A stretch of DNA of 33,709 nucleotides from Lachnospiraceae bacterium. GTDB lineage: Bacteria > Bacillota > Clostridia > Lachnospirales > Lachnospiraceae. The notes below the pieces were generated by a model. The model ran no database searches and was not told the DNA's origin. It saw only the letters and a list, made by a program, of their open reading frames with translations. The position numbers and the translations under genes are program-made. Below, piece after piece: positions 15,813 through 24,172 of this stretch (position 1 is its first letter; each line of letters begins with the position of its first letter). The stretch spans positions 1 to 33,709 of the forward strand of contig JAFSBX010000072.1 in NCBI GenBank assembly GCA_017437065.1. Reading direction: 5' to 3'.

Positions 15813-16169
15813 TTAAGCCAATTTAGATTTAGCAAGTTCTGCTAAGGAAGCAAATCCTTCTGCATCATTAACAGCCATTTCAGCTAACATTTTTCTGTTC
15901 ATGTCAACACCTGCTAATTTTAAACCGTACATAAATTTGCTGTAAGATAATCCGTTTAATCTGGCTGCTGCGTTGATACGAGCAATCCATAACTGTCTGA
16001 ACTGACGTTTTCTTTCTTTTCTTCCTGCGTAAGAAGAAGTTAACGCTCTCATTACGGACTGTTTTGCGATTCTATACTGTTTAGATCTTGCTCCTCTGTA
16101 ACCTTTCGCAAGTTTTAATACTCTGTTATGTTTCTTTTTTGCGTTCATTCCGCCTTTAATTCTTGCCAT
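15813..16169 (-). CDS. rplT: 50S ribosomal protein L20
   Basis: A 118-residue basic protein with the usual L20 length. The N-terminus [20 protein letters not shown] and the later [16 protein letters not shown] and [11 protein letters not shown] segments are diagnostic. It binds 23S rRNA early in 50S assembly and, in Firmicutes, represses its own operon through the leader. GGAGG site; 26 bp after rpmI. Confidence 0.98.
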   Translation of the reverse strand: MARIKGGMNAKKKHNRVLKLAKGYRGARSKQYRIAKQSVMRALTSSYAGRKERKRQFRQLWIARINAAARLNGLSYSKFMYGLKLAGVDMNRKMLAEMAVNDAEGFASLAELAKSKLA

Positions 16170-16195
16170 TGTTTCATTTCCTCCTTCTTAACCAA

Positions 16196-16393
16196 TTATA
16201 AGTATGGTAAAATCTTCTTCATATTCTTAACATTTGTTGCATCTGTAATAGCCGGTTTTCTAAGATTTCTCTTTCTCTTTGTTGTTTTCTTTGTTAAGAT
16301 ATGGCTCTTATAAGCTTTGCTTCTTTTTAATTTACCTGTTCCTGTTACTTTAAAACGTTTTGCAGCTGCTCTGCTTGTCTTCATTTTTGGCAT
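16196..16393 (-). CDS. rpmI: 50S ribosomal protein L35
   Basis: A 65-residue highly basic protein, the usual L35 length, beginning [20 protein letters not shown] and containing [17 protein letters not shown]. It is the middle gene of the conserved infC-rpmI-rplT operon, with a GGAGGAA site 6 nt before ATG. Confidence 0.98.
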   Translation of the reverse strand: MPKMKTSRAAAKRFKVTGTGKLKRSKAYKSHILTKKTTKRKRNLRKPAITDATNVKNMKKILPYL

Positions 16394-16441
16394 ATCAAGT
16401 TCCTCCTAAATCTCTCTAATTATCTATTTTAACTGTACGAA

Positions 16442-16948
16442 CTAACGCTTTTCAGTTAAAAACATTGTCATGCTGCGGCCTTCTACCTTAGGCGCTTTCT
16501 CAACTACTGCAATGTCTGCAAGCTCTGTCGCGAAATCATCCAAAATATGTTTGCTGTTTGCCATATGTGCCATTTCACGTCCACGGAAACGAAGAGTAAC
16601 TTTTACCTTGTCTCCTTTGGAAAGGAATTTTCTTGCAGCATTCATCTTTGTATTTAAGTCATTCGTATCAATATTTGGTGAAAGACGAATTTCTTTGATT
16701 TCAATTGTTTTCTGTTTCTTCTTTGCTTCTTTTTCTTTTCTGGTCTGTTCATATTTGAACTTGCCATAATCCACAATTTTACAAACAGGAGGCTTTGCCG
16801 TTGGTGCAATCTTTACCAAATCAAGCCCTGCTTCCTCTGCTAACTTCATGGCATCCCTTGAAGACATAACACCTAACTGTTCACCGTCTTCTCCAACTAC
16901 CCTTACCTCTTTGTCTCTAATCTGTTCGTTAATCATTAAATCGCTAAT
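16442..16948 (-). CDS. infC: Translation initiation factor IF-3, with an ATT start codon
   Basis: IF-3 binds the 30S subunit, keeps it apart from the 50S and checks the start codon. The N-domain INEQIRDKEVRVVGEDGEQLG and the C-domain IKEIRLSPNIDTNDLNTK and VTLRFRGREMAH are intact. The first ATG (16936) has no SD nearby, whereas a GGAGGTG site (16956-16962) lies exactly 7 nt before an in-frame ATT at 16948, giving the product (M)ISDLMINEQ, 168 residues. Bacterial infC genes commonly use ATT/ATA/ATC starts for autoregulation by IF-3, so ATT is chosen here. It heads the L35-L20 operon behind an attenuator. Confidence 0.93.
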   Translation of the reverse strand: MSDLMINEQIRDKEVRVVGEDGEQLGVMSSRDAMKLAEEAGLDLVKIAPTAKPPVCKIVDYGKFKYEQTRKEKEAKKKQKTIEIKEIRLSPNIDTNDLNTKMNAARKFLSKGDKVKVTLRFRGREMAHMANSKHILDDFATELADIAVVEKAPKVEGRSMTMFLTEKR

Positions 16949-16962
16949 TGCCGTGCACCTCC

Positions 16963-17141
16963 ATAAGAAATGTTGTACTAATAAGTACAGAAAATAAAAA
17001 AGTGGATAGCATAACTATCCACCTACACTTCAACCAAAATATTCCCGTTGGTTTTGAACTGTTAACACCTATAAGCCCGATTGCCATAGGGTGAGAGTGG
17101 ATACTCTGCTTGTTTGTTCATACGTGTATTTCTCACACGCT
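16963..17141 (-). promoter_or_regulatory. L20-type leader of the infC operon
   Basis: About 180 nt of structured 5' leader lie between the promoter and infC, matching the position and size of the Firmicutes L20 leader. In this family L20 protein binds the leader and favours a terminator, shutting off infC-rpmI-rplT. The terminator hairpin is visible near its 3' end. I infer the class from synteny and the terminator; the detailed fold was not modelled. Confidence 0.75.
16995..17023 (-). terminator. Attenuator terminator in the infC leader
   Basis: GTGGATAG pairs with CTATCCAC around a TTATG loop on the minus strand, followed by a run of six T. It lies about 45 nt before the infC start codon. 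Confidence 0.85.
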
Positions 17142-17146
17142 CATAT

Positions 17147-17175
17147 AGAATACCACTCTTTTTTATGATTGTCAA
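17147..17175 (-). promoter_or_regulatory. Promoter of the infC operon
   Basis: TTGACA (17170-17175) and TATTCT (17147-17152) are separated by 17 bp on the minus strand, upstream of the leader. Confidence 0.75.
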
Positions 17176-17211
17176 CAGCTTTTTTTGCTGACAGATTTCA
17201 TCAAATCTTTC

Positions 17212-17760
17212 CTAAAAGGAAACCTTTACATTCTCTCTGGACGCTTCGTCTGCCTTAAAATATTCCTCTTCCTTGAATCCAAACATTCCTGCCACTAAGT
17301 TCGTTGGAAACATTTCCCTTTTGTTCTGATATTTCATCACTGTGTCATTATAGAACTGTCTTGCATGGGAAATTTTATTTTCTGTGTCTGCAAGTGTTTT
17401 CTGTAATTCCATAAAATTGCCATTCGCCTTTAATTCCGGATAGTTCTCACTAACTACCATAAGACGGCTTAAAGCACTTGTAAGCTCATTGTTTGCACTT
17501 GCTGCTTCTGCAACTGAAACGGCACCCGCTGCTCTTGACCTTGCAGCCATTACTGCTTCTAATGTATCTCTTTCATGGGCTGCATAACCTTTTACTGTCT
17601 CTACTAAATTCGGAATTAAATCAAATCTTCTTTTTAACTGCACATCTACTTGTGACCACTGGTTTCTTACTCTGTTTCGCAATTCCACCAGCTTATTGTA
17701 TGTACCGATTAACCATAACACTAACAAAATCACAATCGCAATAATAATATATTTTACCAT
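17212..17760 (-). CDS. lemA: LemA family protein
   Basis: A 182-residue protein with one N-terminal membrane anchor (about 4-22) followed by a long helical domain. The family motif YNKLVELRNRVRNQWSQVDV (residues 25-44) continues into the RRFDLIPNLVETVKGY signature, and YNDTVMKYQN and FPTNLVAGMFGFKEEEYF are also typical. Its biochemical role is not established. The gene follows a DUF2207-like membrane gene by 80 bp, a pairing that recurs in Firmicutes. SD AAGGAG. Confidence 0.93.
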   Translation of the reverse strand: MVKYIIIAIVILLVLWLIGTYNKLVELRNRVRNQWSQVDVQLKRRFDLIPNLVETVKGYAAHERDTLEAVMAARSRAAGAVSVAEAASANNELTSALSRLMVVSENYPELKANGNFMELQKTLADTENKISHARQFYNDTVMKYQNKREMFPTNLVAGMFGFKEEEYFKADEASRENVKVSF

Positions 17761-17840
17761 TTTCTCCTTACGAACCCCTTCCTTCGGATTTCTTCCCTTT
17801 CCCTCATATTTAAATATTTACTGCTTATTCCACTGCTATT

Positions 17841-19058
17841 CTAGCCTAATCTGCTAAACTTTGACAAGTCCACTTTTCTTATCCGACCGATTTCTTTTAC
17901 AATGTTTTCGTTTTCTTCCAGTACTACCGCATATACAAGGAAATTGTCCCAAAGCACAAGCTGCTCCTTGTCCGCCTCTTTCAGATTACTGAAATCGTGA
18001 ATAAAGTTTCGCATACCAGCAAGCTCCTCTGTGAGAATCTTTCCTTTTTTGGTCCGCTTATATCTGGGTTTTGACAAAACATATGACAGCAAATAGGCAA
18101 TCGTCAAAATCGGCAGAATAAAAATCATAATTCCACAAATCAACTCCATAAACATTAACATGATAATAACGATTGACTGCTGCACTTCCGGTAATTCCAG
18201 CTGTTCCTGAAGAAGTGCCATTTGTTCCTGTTCTGACAAAAGTTCTGTATCTATCTCCTCATACTTGTCCATTTCCGGAGTATCTAACAATTCATCTATC
18301 TTGCTCCCCAGCCTGTCTGTATCTTCTGCTGCCCCGCTAAAAATGGAAATACATACAAAAAACATAAGGATAAACATTCCCATCTTTAACAAAAGTCTTC
18401 CCTTATCCTTGTTACTTGCCAAAAGTCCCTGTCTGACTGCTGCCTGAACAGAAGCATTTTCCCAACGTCCTAATGCGTTAGAATTCATCTTATTTGTACG
18501 AATCATATTCAAAAGCTCCTGCTCACTAAAAAGTAAAGGCTCCCCGCATCCTTCCAACGGTACAATCTGATTATTTTCAATTTTTATCCATTTTTTCTGC
18601 TCCAGACTTAAGAGTGTCGCCGTAATATCCTTTCCTCTCTCAATCTTCAAATCTGCCAATAAACTGATATCAGCCGGAGACAGTTCTTTAAATTCATCCC
18701 GAAAATAATCAATATCCTTAATTACATCATAACGTAACCTTGCCTTCTGATTTTTCCGTATGGCTCTGCTCACACCATAATAAATCCCCAGAATAGGAAA
18801 AGTAAACAATGCTGAAATTACCAACACAACTCCTACCATTAATAAGAAAAAAAACAATACTGCGATTTTTGCAGTAATCCCATGCACTTTAAAAATGAAA
18901 GCCAGCCATTTCACTGAAACAAAAAGCACTTCCGCCATATGTACTTTTCCAATTAAATACCCTAAAAAATCTGCTATTGCTATGCAGACAATCCATACAA
19001 AAATATCCGTCAGCAACCACAGATACTTATTTTTTTTGTAAAAATATTTTTTCTTCAT
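17841..19058 (-). CDS. DUF2207-like membrane protein, short form
   Basis: About 405 residues with paired hydrophobic segments near the N-terminus (about 15-35, 60-105), one near the middle and two toward the C-terminus. The late segment FLVYAVVLEENENIVKEIGRI, preceded by FIHDFSNLKEADKEQLVLWD, is the C-terminal signature of DUF2207 proteins. The usual 200-residue extracellular N-terminal domain of that family is missing. An ATG at 19058 with a GGGGAA site is preferred over a TTG ten codons earlier. It sits upstream of lemA, its usual partner. Function is unknown. Confidence 0.7.
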   Translation of the reverse strand: MKKKYFYKKNKYLWLLTDIFVWIVCIAIADFLGYLIGKVHMAEVLFVSVKWLAFIFKVHGITAKIAVLFFFLLMVGVVLVISALFTFPILGIYYGVSRAIRKNQKARLRYDVIKDIDYFRDEFKELSPADISLLADLKIERGKDITATLLSLEQKKWIKIENNQIVPLEGCGEPLLFSEQELLNMIRTNKMNSNALGRWENASVQAAVRQGLLASNKDKGRLLLKMGMFILMFFVCISIFSGAAEDTDRLGSKIDELLDTPEMDKYEEIDTELLSEQEQMALLQEQLELPEVQQSIVIIMLMFMELICGIMIFILPILTIAYLLSYVLSKPRYKRTKKGKILTEELAGMRNFIHDFSNLKEADKEQLVLWDNFLVYAVVLEENENIVKEIGRIRKVDLSKFSRLG

Positions 19059-19162
19059 TGATTTCCCCACATTCATTACATTTTTCAAATTTTACTTTCT
19101 TATTGTGCCTTTTATGATAAATAATGTCAAGATTTCTGCTCTATTGTGTAATTGAACAAACG

Positions 19163-19196
19163 AAAAGGGGCTATCTATTTACCGACAGCCCCATTT
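19163..19196 (-). terminator. Terminator of the DUF1540 gene
   Basis: GGGGCT pairs with TAGCCCC-side bases around a 13-nt loop on the minus strand, followed by TTTTCG. It is just past the DUF1540 stop. Confidence 0.7.
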
Positions 19197-19203
19197 TATC
19201 ACT

Positions 19204-19530
19204 TTATTTTTCTTTAAATGTTGCACATGCTGTTTCTCTACAGTCACTGGCACCGTTTCCTTTAATGTCTACATGTTCCGCATAACATTTATATTCTTTG
19301 TTATACACACAATTACTTGCTTCACAGTCAATACTGATTGTTCTGCATGGATTATCCATTGCATTATTGTAAGAATCCGTTTTTTGCTCACGGAAGCTTT
19401 CGCAACAGGTCTCGTCTGTTGTACAGGCACTTTTGCCACCTACTGTTATATCACCTTTACAGCAATATTTATCTTTGTTGTATCCACAGTTTGTAACTGT
19501 ACATTTTAATTCAGCCATACCACTAACCAT
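19204..19530 (-). CDS. Twin DUF1540 cysteine-rich protein
   Basis: A 108-residue protein built from two DUF1540 modules. The first has CTVTNCGYNKDKYCC and CTTDETCCESF, the second CEASNCVYNKEYKCYA and CRETACATF. The 12 or so cysteines are regularly spaced and suggest metal binding. The molecular role is unknown. The start is either ATG at 19530 (AAGG site 6 nt upstream) or the ATG four codons later, MAELKCTV. It has its own terminator and no operon partner. Confidence 0.88.
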   Translation of the reverse strand: MVSGMAELKCTVTNCGYNKDKYCCKGDITVGGKSACTTDETCCESFREQKTDSYNNAMDNPCRTISIDCEASNCVYNKEYKCYAEHVDIKGNGASDCRETACATFKEK

Positions 19531-19594
19531 TCCTTTCCTTATTTTTTATTCTTTTGTAACATGGTTAGTATCTGCTGAATTTTTTATCTTATAC

Positions 19595-19738
19595 TTAGCT
19601 TGTTAATACTTTTTCTTTCAATTCATTTATTATTTCTAAATTTGTAGAACATTCCTTTATATTAGATGACTCTTTCTCCATTACCAATCCATCAAAAGAA
19701 ATCTCAAATAATTCACTAATCCCAATTAACTTTTCCAT
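19595..19738 (-). pseudogene. Short ORF after the 54-bp repeats, possible broken 3' end
   Basis: The minus strand reads MEKLIGISELFEISFDGLVM and ends in LEIINELKEKVLTS, 47 residues, acidic and helical. It overlaps, in another frame, the end of the repeat-encoded reading frame (stop at FENGKVNWD). A single frameshift would fuse it to the repeats. No good SD is seen. Not recognised; probably the C-terminus of the same decayed protein. Confidence 0.35.
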
Positions 19739-19746
19739 TCTCAAAA

Positions 19747-20120
19747 ATAGGATTTATAAATATCCCTACTGTTTCTGTCTTTTCTCTGTTCCAGTCGGGC
19801 GGTTTCATGATAACCTTCCCAACTGTTTCTACTTTTTTTCTTTTCCAGTCGGGTGATTCTATGATACTCTTCCCAACCTTTTCTACTTTTTCTCTTTTCC
19901 AGTCGGGTGATTCTATGATACTCTTCCCAACCTTTTCTACTTTTTCTCTTTTCCAGTCGGGTGATTCTATGATACTCTTCCCGACTTTTTCTACTTTTTC
20001 TCTTTTCCAGTCGGGTGATTCTATGATACTCTTCCCAACCTTTTCTACTTTTTCTCTTTTTCAGTCGGGTGATTCTATGATACTCTTCCCGACTTTTTTC
20101 ACATTTTTTCTTTTTTGGTC
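19747..20120. repeat. Seven 54-bp tandem repeats
   Basis: The marker GTCGGG recurs with an exact 54-bp period at 19794, 19848, 19902, 19956, 20010, 20064 and 20118. The inner four units are nearly identical; the outer ones are diverged. On the minus strand each unit encodes SIIESPDWKREKVEKVGK (18 residues), but the sixth unit has TGA in place of the Trp TGG codon and no start codon is found upstream. Each unit also brings CCCGAC and GTCGGG (or GTTGGG) together as a 6-bp inverted repeat. There are no spacers, so it is not a CRISPR array. Confidence 0.85.
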
Positions 20121-20264
20121 GGGTAAGTTCCCTTTTTTATCCCCGTCTAAAAGCCTACTTTTTTTATTTAGTGGGGATTCTGTTACCTTTCTGCATGTTT
20201 TTCTTTTTTCATCTCAACAACTAAAATTTGTATGAACATCAGTTCTCGATTTATTTAATACTTT

Positions 20265-20912
20265 TCACTCAAATATTTTAATACATTCAGGTAATTCACT
20301 AATATCGGTAATAATAGCGTCCGGTGATACAGCTTCTCCAAAACCATATTTTGCATAAATAAACGGAATACCGGCAAAACGTGCCGATTTTTCATCTCCA
20401 TCGGTGTCTCCAATATAAACAGCCGATTTTATATTATTTCTTTTCATTATTAGTTTAATATTATTACCTTTATCAAGACCTGTACGTCCAGACATTTCTA
20501 TATCAAAAAAATATCTTTCTAATTTATGTGCTTGCAAGAAAGCAGAAACATATCCATCTTGACAATTACTTACAATATACAATTTATATTTTCGACTCAA
20601 TACTTTCAGTATTTCTTCAAGTCCTTCGTATAAAATTGCTCCATTTTCCGCTAAATATTTTACTTCTTCATCTCCAAATTCATCAACAATTGCATTTCTT
20701 TCTTCTTCATTAAGTTCCGGAAAAAGTATTTTACCAATATCTTCCATAGTTTTTCCCATCAACTGTTCCGCTCTTTCCTTTGTCATCCTAAAAGAAATAT
20801 TATTATGTTTTTCCAACACCCGATTCCAAATAGCACATGCACAACCTGTAGAATTCCACAGGGTTCCGTCTAAATCAAAAATAATAGCCAAATCCTTATT
20901 TTCCATATCCAT
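20265..20912 (-). CDS. HAD superfamily hydrolase, phosphoglycolate-phosphatase-like
   Basis: About 215 residues. Motif I is FDLDGTLWNS with both aspartates, motif II is IVSNCQDG, and the motif III/IV region is YIGDTDGDEKSA. A helical cap lies between motifs I and II. This is the Gph/PpaX-like branch of small-molecule phosphatases; the substrate cannot be read from sequence. The start at 20912 is chosen because GGAG lies 6 nt upstream; a longer frame to 20981 only translates the thrS terminator hairpin. Confidence 0.88.
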   Translation of the reverse strand: MDMENKDLAIIFDLDGTLWNSTGCACAIWNRVLEKHNNISFRMTKERAEQLMGKTMEDIGKILFPELNEEERNAIVDEFGDEEVKYLAENGAILYEGLEEILKVLSRKYKLYIVSNCQDGYVSAFLQAHKLERYFFDIEMSGRTGLDKGNNIKLIMKRNNIKSAVYIGDTDGDEKSARFAGIPFIYAKYGFGEAVSPDAIITDISELPECIKIFE

Positions 20913-20947
20913 CTTTATCTCCATAGAGTAAATTATTTTAACAATAA

Positions 20948-20980
20948 TGCGCCGCCGGAAATATTTTAACCGACGACGCA
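20948..20980 (-). terminator. Terminator of thrS
   Basis: An 11-bp GC-rich stem TGCGTCGTCGG / CCGGCGGCGCA (two G-T pairs) around an 11-nt A/T loop on the minus strand, followed by a T-rich stretch, 10 bp after the thrS stop. Confidence 0.75.
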
Positions 20981-20990
20981 CATACGTTGC

Positions 20991-22958
20991 TTACTTCTGC
21001 TGTTCTTCTGTTACTTCTTCTTTACGAATTTCCTTTGTACGGATTTCCTTGCAAATCTGGTCAATAAATTCTGCTAATGTCTTCTGACCTTCATCTCCTG
21101 CAAAACGGCTTCTTACGGAAACTAATCCTTCCTCCTCTTCCTTCTGTCCAACAACTAACATATAAGGAACTTTTGCAAGTCTTGTTTCACGAATCTTATA
21201 ACCGATTTTTTCAGAACGGTTATCAATTGTAGCAAGTACACCGTTTTTCTTTAATTCCGCTTCTACTTTTGCTGCATAATCTGCATATTTTTCAGAAATC
21301 GGAAGTACACGAACCTGCTCCGGACATAACCATGTAGGGAATTTTCCTGCATATTTTTCAATTAACCATGCAAGTGTTCTTTCATAACATCCCATGGATG
21401 TTCTATGGATGATGTAAGGACGTTTTTTCTCACCGTTCTGGTCGATATAATACATATCAAACTGTTCTGCCAAAAGAGCATCCCACTGAATTGTAATCAT
21501 GGTGTCTTCCTTACCATATACGTTTTTCGCATTAATATCAATCTTTGGTCCGTAAAAGGCAGCTTCTCCCACATCCTCAACGAATGGAATCTGCAATTCA
21601 TTCATAATATCACGCATATGCTGCTGTGTTTCTTCCCAAACTTCCGGCTCGCCAATATATTTTTCTTTATTATCCGGATCCCATTTAGAAAGATGATAAG
21701 TTACATCTTCTTCCACACCTAATGTTGTCAGACAGTGTTTTGCAAGTGCAAGACAGCTCTTGAACTCTTCTACCATCTGGTCAGGACGTACAATCAAATG
21801 TCCTTCGGAAATTGTAAACTGGCGTACACGAGTCAGACCATGCATTTCACCGGAATCCTCATTACGGAATAATGTAGAAGTCTCGCCATAACGAAGCGGT
21901 AAATCTCTGTAAGAATGCTGTGTTGCTTTGTATACATAATACTGGAACGGACAAGTCATCGGTCTTAAAGCAAATACTTCTTTATCTACTTCTTCATCAC
22001 CTAACACGAACATTCCTGACTGATAGTGTCCCCAGTGACCGGAAATTTTATATAAATCACTTTTTGCCATAAGCGGAGTTTTTGTTCTTACATAGCCCCA
22101 TTCATTGTCTTCCAAATCTTCAATCCAACGCTGCATTGTCTGCACCATCTTTGCACCCTTTGGCATCAAAAGCGGAAGTCCCTGACCGATAACATCAACC
22201 GTTGTGAAGAGTTCCATTTCTCTACCTAATTTGTTGTGGTCACGTCTCTTAATGTCTTCCAAATGCTCTAAGTAAGCAGCAAGGTCTTCTTTTTTATTGA
22301 AAGCAGTTCCATAAATACGCTGTAACTGAGCTCTGTTGGAATCGCCTCTCCAGTATGCCATGGAAGAGCTGATTAATTTAAATGCTTTGATTCCTTTTGT
22401 GCTCATAAGGTGTGGTCCTGCACAAAGGTCTGTAAATTCACCTTGTTTGTAGAAAGAAATTTCTGCATCTTCCGGTAAATCCTGAATCAGCTCTACCTTG
22501 TATGGCTCATTCTTTTCTTCCATAAATTTAATAGCTTCTTCTCTCGGAAGAGTAAATTTCTCTAATTTTGCACCTTCCTTGATGATTTTTTTCATTTCAG
22601 CTTCTAATTTGTCTAAATCTTCACGGCTGAATGGTTCATGCTCAAAATCATAATAAAATCCTGTATCAATGCTCGGTCCGATAGCCAGCTTTGCTTCCGG
22701 GAACACTCTTTTCACTGCTTCGGCAAGTACATGAGAAGCAGTATGACGTACTGTTCTAAGTCCTTCTTCGTCATTTGCTGTTAATATATTTAATTCACAA
22801 TCTGTATCAATTACAGTACGTAAATCCACAACTTCTCCGTTTACTTCTGCTGCCGCTGCCACTCTGGCAAGTCCTTCGCTGATGTCGGCTGCAATTTCAA
22901 TGACACTTTTTGCTTCGCTGTATTCCTTACAGGAGCCATCTTTCAATGTTACTTTCAT
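20991..22958 (-). CDS. thrS: Threonyl-tRNA synthetase
   Basis: A 655-residue class II synthetase that charges tRNA-Thr. The TGS domain is residues 1-61. The editing domain has HTASHVLAE (72-80). The catalytic core has RPMTCPFQYY (zinc Cys336), the motif II region RYGETSTLFRNEDSG with RVRQFTISEGHL (zinc His about 387), and motif 3 in HRTSMGCYERTLAWL. The anticodon-binding domain is C-terminal (PEQVRVLPISEKYADYA), followed by a Glu/Lys-rich tail. The start at 22958 has an AGGAAGAG site; the frame continues 46 codons further upstream only because it translates the T-box leader. Expression should rise when uncharged tRNA-Thr accumulates. Confidence 0.97.
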   Translation of the reverse strand: MKVTLKDGSCKEYSEAKSVIEIAADISEGLARVAAAAEVNGEVVDLRTVIDTDCELNILTANDEEGLRTVRHTASHVLAEAVKRVFPEAKLAIGPSIDTGFYYDFEHEPFSREDLDKLEAEMKKIIKEGAKLEKFTLPREEAIKFMEEKNEPYKVELIQDLPEDAEISFYKQGEFTDLCAGPHLMSTKGIKAFKLISSSMAYWRGDSNRAQLQRIYGTAFNKKEDLAAYLEHLEDIKRRDHNKLGREMELFTTVDVIGQGLPLLMPKGAKMVQTMQRWIEDLEDNEWGYVRTKTPLMAKSDLYKISGHWGHYQSGMFVLGDEEVDKEVFALRPMTCPFQYYVYKATQHSYRDLPLRYGETSTLFRNEDSGEMHGLTRVRQFTISEGHLIVRPDQMVEEFKSCLALAKHCLTTLGVEEDVTYHLSKWDPDNKEKYIGEPEVWEETQQHMRDIMNELQIPFVEDVGEAAFYGPKIDINAKNVYGKEDTMITIQWDALLAEQFDMYYIDQNGEKKRPYIIHRTSMGCYERTLAWLIEKYAGKFPTWLCPEQVRVLPISEKYADYAAKVEAELKKNGVLATIDNRSEKIGYKIRETRLAKVPYMLVVGQKEEEEGLVSVRSRFAGDEGQKTLAEFIDQICKEIRTKEIRKEEVTEEQQK

Positions 22959-23003
22959 TTTCTCTCTTCCTTTCTTCATATCCTTACTCAATGAAATATT
23001 CGC

Positions 23004-23327
23004 GAAAAAAAGTCCCCTACGCTTCCATTTCTGAATGCGTAAGGGACGATTGCTCGCGGTTCCACCCTGCTTGATTTGTGCGCCACCCACATACATCTAT
23101 GTGGATACGTCTTACCAAAACCTCTCATTATGATGATAACGGAATCACCGGACCGGATTGGGGTCACTCAGAGTTAGTTTTCGGATAGTTCCAATAAAAA
23201 CGCTCACAGCACTGTCAAAACAGGCGTTTCTCTCTGCTATCTTTCCTATCGTACTCTTCTCGTCAACGTGTTCACACCAAATGCTTCTCTACTTAATGAA
23301 GCATCCTAATTGATAAAAATTTTCTAT
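23004..23327 (-). promoter_or_regulatory. T-box riboswitch (Thr) upstream of thrS
   Basis: The T-box core AGGGTGGAACCGCG is at 23055-23068. Downstream is a strong terminator, GTCCCTTACGC / GCGTAGGGGAC plus seven T (23004-23047), which competes with the antiterminator. The upstream part contains a Stem I with GATAG/CTATC pairing and an AGAGAG segment. The likely specifier is ACU (Thr), at 23176-23178, in the Stem I loop. Uncharged tRNA-Thr would stabilise the antiterminator and switch thrS on. Confidence 0.9.
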
Positions 23328-23333
23328 GCCCTT

Positions 23334-23362
23334 ATCATATTCCAATTTTTTTAATCTGTAAA
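23334..23362 (-). promoter_or_regulatory. Promoter of the thrS T-box transcript
   Basis: TTTACA (23357-23362) and TATGAT (23334-23339) with a 17-bp spacer on the minus strand, just before the T-box leader. Confidence 0.7.
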
Positions 23363-23420
23363 GTACTTTTTCATGGAAATTTTCAACCTCTCGGTTGTAC
23401 ACACGTTCGAGCTACACCAT

Positions 23421-24095
23421 TTAAAACCGAACTTCCCCTTCATGGGTAAGAAGCGAAATCTGTTCCACTCCATTCATGTTTTCCAACTCTGCAAGTAATT
23501 CTTTCTCCTGTTTCGTTCTAACTTCCAGAATCATATCCATCCCTTTCTTTTTCCGGTTTCTGGCTTTTACTTTTCGGTAGGAAGATTTCTGCTCTACCGA
23601 CTTTACAATTGTGTCTTCATCCATCTCTTGTGTCCCATTTATAATCAAAAGATATGGTTTTTTGTTTCCCGGCAGGTATTCCAACACAAATATTCCTACC
23701 GTTGCAATCAAAGATACCATCAACGCCACTTCAAACAATCCTGCTCCACAAATGATGCCTACGCCCATAGACCAGAACAAAAACAAAAGATCCATCGGAG
23801 ATTTAACTGCTGTACGAAAACGCACAATAGAAAGCGCGCCGACCATACCTAGTGAAATTACAATATTCGATTGCATTGCCAAAATAATTCCCGCCGTAAT
23901 AACAGACATCAATGAGATAGTAATATGCAGTTCTTTATCATACATACTGCTTTTATTCACCAGCTTGTAAATAAAAAACAGATACACCGCAAACATAAGT
24001 GTTACGAACAAAATGATTGCCATCTGTGTGGTTGACATATCGCTTCTGTTAAATCCCTCCAAAATTGATTTCTTAATTACATCACCAAATTTCAT
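23421..24095 (-). CDS. DUF4956 domain membrane protein
   Basis: About 224 residues. Four hydrophobic segments lie in the N-terminal two thirds, followed by a soluble C-terminal domain with a basic stretch (KVKARNRKKKGMD). The segment VISLGMVGALSIVRFRTAVK and the following SPMDLLFLFWSMGVGI are the hallmark of DUF4956. In many Firmicutes this gene sits beside a VTC-domain gene and a CotH gene, as here. The start at 24095 is chosen for its AAAGGA site; a 12-codon longer frame has no clear site. Function is unknown; a surface-polymer or polyphosphate link is inferred from context. Confidence 0.88.
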   Translation of the reverse strand: MKFGDVIKKSILEGFNRSDMSTTQMAIILFVTLMFAVYLFFIYKLVNKSSMYDKELHITISLMSVITAGIILAMQSNIVISLGMVGALSIVRFRTAVKSPMDLLFLFWSMGVGIICGAGLFEVALMVSLIATVGIFVLEYLPGNKKPYLLIINGTQEMDEDTIVKSVEQKSSYRKVKARNRKKKGMDMILEVRTKQEKELLAELENMNGVEQISLLTHEGEVRF

Positions 24096-24172
24096 AGTTA
24101 TCCTTTCCATGCATATTGTTAAGACATTCACAATAATGCACTTTTTGTAATTTATATTATCCGACCTCTCAT

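Noticed and set aside
19747-20120. CRISPR-like array
   Set aside because: The 54-bp units are contiguous with no unique spacers, and no cas genes are in the window.
19807-20235. 142-codon plus-strand ORF through the tandem repeats (MILFPTFSTFSLFQSGDS units)
   Set aside because: Phe/Ser-rich reading of the complement of the charged minus-strand unit, no SD site, and no plausible protein; the ORF is open only because the repeat length is a multiple of three.
20913-20981. Longer start for the HAD hydrolase (MRRRLKYFRRR...)
   Set aside because: It translates the thrS terminator hairpin; the ATG at 20912 has GGAG at correct spacing.
22959-23096. 46-codon N-terminal extension of thrS
   Set aside because: It is a translation of the T-box and its terminator; the ATG at 22958 has the SD site and gives the normal family start.
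23383-23396. Terminator after the DUF4956 gene (CAACC/GGTTG hairpin)
   Set aside because: The stem is only 5 bp and lacks a proper T-run, so it was not listed.
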